From assembly GCF_000425745.1 (NCBI RefSeq), contig NZ_KE384442.1, positions 314,968-378,967 of the forward strand: a stretch of DNA of 64,000 nt. The letters are read 5' to 3'. Source of the stretch: Pseudomonas cremoricolorata DSM 17059 = NBRC 16634 (GTDB taxonomy: Bacteria > Pseudomonadota > Gammaproteobacteria > Pseudomonadales > Pseudomonadaceae). Numbering within the stretch: the first letter of the stretch is position 1; the number at the start of each line of letters is the position of its first letter. The translations under genes were made by a program, and so were the position numbers. This document shows, piece after piece, positions 62,676-64,000 of this stretch. The notes under the pieces were generated by a model, which ran no database searches, was not told the origin of the DNA, and saw only the letters and a program-made list of their open reading frames with translations.

Positions 62676-63107
62676 GTGTTTGTCATGGATTCGCGCCTGC
62701 AGCAGGATTCCATCGAGCTGGGTCGGCTCACGCTGTGCAGCGTCTTGCTGAGCAAGGACGCTAACTACCCCTGGTTCATTCTGGTGCCGCAGCGCGCCGA
62801 GGTCAGCGAGATCTTCGATCTTGACGAAGCTGATCAGCAGCAGCTCTGGGCCGAGACCAAATACCTGGCCGAAGCACTCAAGCGCGCCTACGGCGCTGAC
62901 AAGATGAACGTCGCGACCCTGGGTAACGTCGTCAGCCAGTTGCACATGCACGTCATCGTGCGCATGCGTGATGACGCTGCCTGGCCTGCGCCGGTGTGGG
63001 GCCGTGTTCCGGCCAAGGCCTATGAAGCCGAGGAGCTGGCGCAGGTGCGCGCGCGCTTGCGCGAAGCGCTGGGCAGTCAGTTCACCGAGGTTGCCCATGA
63101 CGCTTGA
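62676..63107 (+). CDS. HIT domain-containing protein
   Basis: Histidine-triad family nucleotide-binding protein of 143 residues. The start is GTG 62676, six bases after AGGAG; ATG 62685 is too far from it. The triad region reads QLHMHVIVR (Gln88, His90, His92), where Gln takes the place of the first His of HxHxHxx; the central catalytic His is kept. Substrate is unknown. It overlaps slyX by 11 bases. Confidence 0.88.
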   Translation: MFVMDSRLQQDSIELGRLTLCSVLLSKDANYPWFILVPQRAEVSEIFDLDEADQQQLWAETKYLAEALKRAYGADKMNVATLGNVVSQLHMHVIVRMRDDAAWPAPVWGRVPAKAYEAEELAQVRARLREALGSQFTEVAHDA

Positions 63108-63303
63108 AACGCAGTTGGTCGAGCTCGAAAGCCGTCAGGCGTTTCAGGACGACACGCTGCAATCGCTCAATGAAGTGGTGTTCGAGCAGGGTCGGCAGAT
63201 CGAGCGCCTGCAAGCGCAGATGCTGCAGTTGCTCAAGCGCTATGACGAGTTGGTAGGGCAGGTGGGCGGTGAGGAAGATGAGGCGCCGCCGCCTCATTAT
63301 TGA
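63097..63303 (+). CDS. slyX: SlyX family protein
   Basis: A 68-residue predicted coiled coil (LESRQAFQDDTLQSLNEVV...QIERLQAQMLQLLKR) with the family ending in PPHY. Function unknown. ATG 63097 lies within the last codons of the HIT gene, an 11-base overlap, so the two are likely co-translated. Confidence 0.88.
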   Translation: MTLETQLVELESRQAFQDDTLQSLNEVVFEQGRQIERLQAQMLQLLKRYDELVGQVGGEEDEAPPPHY

Positions 63304-63317
63304 GCAAGGTAGTGAAA

Positions 63318-63345
63318 GGGCGCAGATCACGAATGCTCTGCGCCC
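63318..63345. terminator. Hairpin between slyX and the cold-shock-domain gene
   Basis: Perfect 9-base stem GGGCGCAGA / TCTGCGCCC with a 10-base loop, placed between the convergent genes. No long T-run. Confidence 0.6.
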
Positions 63346-63361
63346 AGCCTGATACTGCCGG

Positions 63362-63955
63362 TCAGCGCCGGTTGATGGCGACCACGTCTTCAGCCTGCAG
63401 GCCTTTGTCGCGGTGCATCACCGAGAACTCCACGCGCTGGCCCTCGACCAGTACCCGGTGGCCTTCGCCGCGGATCGCACGGAAGTGCACGAAGATGTCA
63501 TCGCCCGAATCGCGGGAAATGAAGCCAAAGCCCTTGGACGTGTTGAACCACTTCACCGTGCCAGTATCGCGAGTGCTGTCGGCGCTGGCCGCCGACTGAG
63601 GGTGGTGTGAGGTGCGTGGGGTGCGGGCCAATGCTGCTGCCAGGTGCACGACCACCGCCAGGGCGGCGCACAGCAAGGCGGGCAGGGTGCCCAGGTCTGG
63701 GCGGGCAAGCAAGGTAACGGTCTGCAGGATCACTGCAATCACCAGCAGGGCGCTGGCTAGACGTTGCAGCTGTTGCCGCCCTGCGCGGTAGTACAGCGGC
63801 ACGACCGGGGCGAGGAGCAGGTTGAGCAGGCCCAGCAGGGCCAGGTAGACGGCTTCGGGAAGTTGCAGGAAGGGAATCGCCTCGGTTCTGAGGCTTGGGA
63901 TCGAGGCGAGTAGCAAAGCTGCAACGCCCGTCACCAGATGGACGATCTTGAACAT
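63362..63955 (-). CDS. Membrane protein with C-terminal cold-shock domain
   Basis: The 197-residue product has about four hydrophobic segments (roughly 3-20, 35-55, 65-85 and 92-110), a flexible linker, and a full cold-shock domain from residue 131 with RNP1 KGFGFI (141-146) and RNP2 DIFVHF (153-158). The CSD should face the cytoplasm and bind RNA or single-stranded DNA. Start is ATG 63955; a GTG at 63985 would add ten residues. Neither has a good Shine-Dalgarno sequence. Confidence 0.88.
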   Translation of the reverse strand: MFKIVHLVTGVAALLLASIPSLRTEAIPFLQLPEAVYLALLGLLNLLLAPVVPLYYRAGRQQLQRLASALLVIAVILQTVTLLARPDLGTLPALLCAALAVVVHLAAALARTPRTSHHPQSAASADSTRDTGTVKWFNTSKGFGFISRDSGDDIFVHFRAIRGEGHRVLVEGQRVEFSVMHRDKGLQAEDVVAINRR

Positions 63956-64000
63956 GGGTTGGCTCACATAGATAAGGTCAATCACAGGAAGAGCTGGTGA

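Overview
The window is a stretch of Pseudomonas chromosome, most like the P. putida / P. fluorescens side of the genus. This rests on gene order (rpsB-tsf-pyrH-frr, then the bamA-lpx cluster, dnaE, eno and rpoS), on an rsmZ sRNA between rpoS and fdxA, on finR divergent from fpr, and on high GC with strongly GC-biased third positions. It is nearly all core genome. I see no prophage, insertion sequence, integrase, CRISPR array, toxin-antitoxin pair or defence island.

Layout. 1-3.6 kb: translation and nucleotide genes (rpsB, tsf, pyrH, frr). 3.6-14.9 kb: a tight envelope-biogenesis run (uppS, cdsA, dxr, rseP, bamA, skp, lpxD, fabZ, lpxA, lpxB, rnhB), many genes overlapping by 1-4 bases. 15-25.5 kb: dnaE, accA, tilS, pyrG, eno, ftsB, ispD; the kdsA that lies between pyrG and eno in P. 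aeruginosa is absent. 25.6-28.5 kb: glutathione-dependent formaldehyde oxidation (adhC, fghA) with a divergent LysR regulator. 28.6-33.7 kb: ispF, truD, surE, pcm, nlpD, rpoS, with a perfect PsrA-type palindrome inside nlpD. 33.7-34.2 kb: sRNA rsmZ. 34.2-39.7 kb: fdxA, mutS, pncC (cinA C-terminal type), recA with a LexA box, recX.

39.7-45.6 kb: a LOG-family protein, a small secreted protein, a DTW-domain tRNA modifier, the ErdR/CrbR response regulator, dgkA, and the finR/fpr pair. 45.6-49.5 kb: small modification genes on the minus strand (trmO, a DUF1456 protein, an S4-domain pseudouridine synthase homologue lacking its catalytic Asp, a YjaB-like acetyltransferase, rimO). 49.9-55.8 kb: kup, then mprF and its AcvB/VirJ-type partner, which make and remove aminoacylated phosphatidylglycerol. 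56.0-56.5 kb: three initiator tRNA genes, each with its own promoter and terminator. 56.7-64 kb: dinB with a LexA box, a lipoprotein, proS, an OprD-family porin, a HIT protein, slyX and a membrane-anchored cold-shock-domain protein.

The genes serve three linked jobs: making the envelope (isoprenoid, phospholipid and lipid A precursors, outer-membrane assembly), translation, and stress or DNA-damage control (RpoS, RsmZ, RecA/RecX/LexA sites, MutS, DinB, FinR/Fpr). I found no clear undescribed system. The best leads are the fabZ leader mini-ORF with a masked Shine-Dalgarno sequence, the catalytically altered pseudouridine synthase homologue, the 140-bp inverted-repeat element before mutS/fdxA, and the three independently controlled initiator tRNA units.
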